Part shown: positions 61,954 through 64,000 of the stretch, piece by piece | Numbering within the stretch: position 1 is the stretch's first letter | Layout: each line of letters begins with the position of its first letter | Source of the DNA: Williamsia soli | GTDB lineage: Bacteria; Actinomycetota; Actinomycetes; Mycobacteriales; Mycobacteriaceae | Direction of reading: 5' to 3' | NCBI RefSeq assembly: GCF_017377795.1 | Contig: NZ_JAFRDR010000003.1 | Location: 124,001 to 188,000 of the forward strand | DNA length: 64,000 nucleotides | Made by a program: the position numbers and the translations under genes | Notes under the pieces: generated by a model | Databases searched by the model: none | What the model was told of the DNA's origin: nothing | Seen by the model: only the letters and a program-made list of their open reading frames with translations

Positions 61954-62400
61954 TCAGGCGATGTCCGGAAAGACCCCTCCGCCGACGAGTTGATCGACAA
62001 CTCTGGCGATGCCGTAGAGCACCCAGACAACGACGACCGCGATGACGATCGGGTGCCGCAGCACCGGGGTGATGGTCGCAGCCGGGCGGCCGCGGACCAG
62101 AAGTATCCCGACCGCCACAACGAACATGATCGTTGCGAGCAGACTGACCGGTCCGAAGATGTTGTAGGAGAACGCATCGGCGACATCTCCGTGGGCGGCA
62201 GCAGTCCAACTGCGCGTGAGGCCACACCCCGGACACGGCAGGCCGGTGATCAACCGCATCGGGCACAAAGTAGGACCCGAGGTGCTCAGGGCCGGGGTGA
62301 CCGCGAAGGCCGTGACGATTGCGCCGACGCCGAAACCGGCGGCAATCCGAATCGAGTTCTCGGATTGCCGCCGGTTCGGCAAAGTCGACGGGGAGGTCAC
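61954..62400 (-). CDS. DUF2752 domain membrane protein
   Basis: 148 residues. The DUF2752 motif CPMRLITGLPCPGCGLTRSW with its cysteines is diagnostic. Three membrane segments flank it. Start is GTG 62400 in a GTGA overlap with the TM2 gene's stop, so the pair is translationally coupled, as often seen in actinobacteria. Function unknown. Confidence 0.88.
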   Translation of the reverse strand: MTSPSTLPNRRQSENSIRIAAGFGVGAIVTAFAVTPALSTSGPTLCPMRLITGLPCPGCGLTRSWTAAAHGDVADAFSYNIFGPVSLLATIMFVVAVGILLVRGRPAATITPVLRHPIVIAVVVVWVLYGIARVVDQLVGGGVFPDIA

Positions 62401-62816
62401 TTCAGAGGAACACCATTCGAGTCGGGGAGCTTGCGCATCGCAATCAACACGATATCGATCAGGGTCCAGATACCGAGTCCGCCGCAGGTCAGGAGCTTGG
62501 CGATACCGAGCCCGGTATAGCCGAGGTAGAACCGGTCGATACCGAGACCACCGACGAACACCGAGATGAGCAGCGCGGTGAGCCACTCCTTGTCCGAGAA
62601 CAGGCCGGGGACCTGCGAGACGGGGAACCAGTTACTCGCCTGGGTGCGTACCTGGGTCTCGGGCTTCACCTGGCCGGACCGGACCAGTCCGGCCAGATCC
62701 TGGTAGCCCATGGGCCCCTGTTCTTGGCCGAGCAGTGAAACGAAGAAGGTGTCGTTGTGTGGGCCACCCTGCGGCGCAGGAGGCTGGGCCGGATACCCGG
62801 GAGGAGGTTGTGTCAT
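62397..62816 (-). CDS. TM2 domain protein with GYF_2-like segment
   Basis: 139 residues. A Pro-rich start, a GYF_2-like domain (FVSLLGQEQGPMGYQDLAGL) and a C-terminal TM2 domain with the family motif GGLGIDRFYLGYTGLGIAKL. ATG 62816 has no ribosome site but follows a TATTCT stretch, so it may be leaderless. Function unknown. Confidence 0.85.
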   Translation of the reverse strand: MTQPPPGYPAQPPAPQGGPHNDTFFVSLLGQEQGPMGYQDLAGLVRSGQVKPETQVRTQASNWFPVSQVPGLFSDKEWLTALLISVFVGGLGIDRFYLGYTGLGIAKLLTCGGLGIWTLIDIVLIAMRKLPDSNGVPLK

Positions 62817-62995
62817 GCAGAGGAGAATATGGCACCGGCGCACCGATCGGCGCCTCCTGACAGAAATTCTGATCAATTGAATGACCTGCCGAGCCATGCC
62901 CTCTGAGCTGCGGCGATAGATGATTTGTCTTGCTATTGAGTTGCTGATTGCACCCAACTCCCCGACGCTCCTCGTGCCGGTGGATGACAAAGGAC

Positions 62996-63033
62996 CTTAC
63001 TCGTGAGTAAGATCGTTCTTACCGCCGAGTAAG
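62996..63033. promoter_or_regulatory. Two TTACTC/GAGTAA operator-like palindromes before fadE
   Basis: CTTACTC-GT-GAGTAAG (62996-63011) is perfect; CTTACCGCCGAGTAAG (63018-63033) is an imperfect copy. Their starts are 22 bp apart, about two helical turns, fitting cooperative binding of a TetR-type fatty-acid regulator. ATG 63101 lies 67 bp downstream. Nothing else is seen in the gap from 62817. Confidence 0.6.
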
Positions 63034-63100
63034 ATCGGCATGCCCGGCACCGCCGGGCACCTGGAACTGGCCGCAGAACGCACGAGACAAGCTGGTGAGA

Positions 63101-64000
63101 ATGAGTACTCATACCGAGCCCCGCGACACATCCGCAGTTGGCAAGAACCCGCACCGACGCAGCGCGATCGGTACCGCCATGCGGGTGTTGACCACGGTCA
63201 CCGGATCGGAGTTCGCCGACAAGTACAAGCTCCGCGAACCTCTGAATCGCATCGCCTACGAGGGCACCAAGACCGGCTTCAAGACGATCGGCGCCGCGAA
63301 CCGCGCCTTCGCATCGGCCCAGGGCGGCGGCAAGGCCAAGCGCCTGACCGCCACCCCCAAGAACTACTTCAACCTGTTCCCGGACGACGAACAGAAGATG
63401 ATCGCGGACACGGTTCGCGAGTTCGCAACCGAGATCCTGCGGCCCGCGGCTCACGATGCCGATGCGGCTGCAGCTGCACCTGCCGAAATCCTCACCCGCA
63501 GCGCGGAACTGGGGATCACCATGATCAACGTCCCCGAGGAGTTCGAGGGCGCCGCCACCGAGCGTGGCGTGGTCACCAACTCGCTGGTCGCCGAGGCGAT
63601 GGCCTACGGGGACATGGGACTGGCTCTGCCCCTGCTCGCACCGAGCGGTGTGGCGACGACGCTGACCCAGTTCGGCAGCGACGCCCAGCAGAAGACCTAC
63701 CTGCCCGACTACGCGGGCGAGAGCGTCCCGCAGTCGGCCGTCGTCATCGCCGAGCCACGAGCACTGTTCGACGCGATGACGTTGCAGACCAAGGCAACCC
63801 GAGTGCCCAGCGGTTACCGGCTCAACGGCGTCAAGTCCTTCGTGCCCGCCGCCGGGTCGTCCGAACTGTTCATCATCGGCGCCCAGCTGGACGGGCGCCC
63901 CGCCCTCTTCATCGTGGAGTCGAGCACCAAGGGCCTCGTCGTCGAAGCCGATCCCGGTATGGGCGTACGCGCAGCAGGTATGGGACGCCTTCTCCTCACC
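63101..64000 (+). CDS. Acyl-CoA dehydrogenase (FadE-type), 3' part beyond window
   Basis: 300 codons are visible and the frame is open to the window end. A basic N-terminal extension of about 80 residues precedes the dehydrogenase fold (LFPDDEQKMIADTVREFATE, ELGITMINVPEEFEG, EAMAYGDMGLALPLLAPSG). The usual AMTEPxxGSD loop is VVIAEPRALFDAM here, so the FAD/substrate loop is diverged. The catalytic Glu region lies outside the window. The two TTACTC operators upstream suggest fatty-acid-responsive control. Confidence 0.88.
   Translation, partial: MSTHTEPRDTSAVGKNPHRRSAIGTAMRVLTTVTGSEFADKYKLREPLNRIAYEGTKTGFKTIGAANRAFASAQGGGKAKRLTATPKNYFNLFPDDEQKMIADTVREFATEILRPAAHDADAAAAAPAEILTRSAELGITMINVPEEFEGAATERGVVTNSLVAEAMAYGDMGLALPLLAPSGVATTLTQFGSDAQQKTYLPDYAGESVPQSAVVIAEPRALFDAMTLQTKATRVPSGYRLNGVKSFVPAAGSSELFIIGAQLDGRPALFIVESSTKGLVVEADPGMGVRAAGMGRLLLT

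Noticed and set aside
1-64000. CRISPR array or restriction/phage-defence island
   Set aside because: No array of equally spaced direct repeats with unique spacers was found; the tandem arrays at 39132, 52129 and 53675 have no spacers. No restriction, cas or known defence operon genes were recognised.

Overview
The window is high-GC actinobacterial DNA. A partial mce/yrbE locus, a mycolyltransferase-like esterase, ftsEX-smpB-ssrA synteny, a tmRNA tag of ADKNQRDYALAA, many FadD/FadE/TetR genes and frequent GTG/TTG starts point to a mycolic-acid-containing member of the Mycobacteriales. Gordonia or a close relative is my best guess; this rests on gene content only.

Layout. 1-2.6 kb: 3' part of an mce operon on the minus strand (mceA truncated by the window edge, yrbEB, yrbEA), with an aldehyde dehydrogenase gene upstream. 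4.3-17.1 kb: a catabolic block with an enoyl-CoA hydratase/isomerase, a fused tandem TetR regulator, an alpha/beta hydrolase, a nitroreductase, an MpaB-family oxygenase, an alpha-methylacyl-CoA racemase, a Baeyer-Villiger monooxygenase, a long-chain acyl-CoA synthetase and two acyl-CoA dehydrogenases. The set would suit degradation of a branched or cyclic isoprenoid-like ketone or acid. Two divergent or operon promoters in it share a TetR-type palindrome. 17.2-18.9 kb is a degenerate stretch with a small membrane-protein gene, a possible phage-like remnant and a frameshifted C-terminal fragment of a tyrosine integrase abutting ychF.

18.9-37.5 kb is mostly housekeeping: ychF, an AI-2E permease, a DNA-alkylation repair group (HTH_42 winged-helix protein, Ada-AlkA fusion, Ogt, RmuC), a DUF6542 protein, fructosamine-kinase-like protein, NadE, a peptidoglycan amidase, a CobW GTPase, TrhO, a lipoprotein, a Lon-N-domain protein, a frameshifted SDR and a PfpI-family protein. 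37.6-43.9 kb: a lone ECF sigma factor preceded by an unlisted 54-residue Cys-rich protein, a DUF1707 protein, and a TetR regulator divergent from a FadD-P450-SDR operon with two matching operator palindromes between them.

43.9-45.2 kb is the most unusual stretch. A fic gene and a 62-nt near-perfect palindrome lie between two roughly 48-bp direct repeats, the second running into the 3' end of tRNA-Ala(GGC). The palindrome has a relative upstream of ychF at 20.0 kb.

45.3-54.8 kb: DsbA-like and VIT1-like proteins, phosphoglucomutase, three esterase/lipase-type hydrolases, an aldo-keto reductase whose stop codon lies in a six-copy 12-bp tandem repeat, tmRNA and an antigen-85-like esterase. 54.9-61.8 kb is conserved core (smpB, ftsX, ftsE, mscS, prfB, hisN, an MBL-fold protein). 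61.8-64 kb holds twin 58-nt hairpins, DUF2752 and TM2 membrane proteins, and the start of an acyl-CoA dehydrogenase gene behind two TTACTC-type operators.

Intergenic repeats (long palindromes, tandem arrays at stop codons, a dispersed CGTAGCGRAGCGGAGC motif) are the main structure the genes do not explain. No CRISPR array, insertion sequence or intact prophage was seen.
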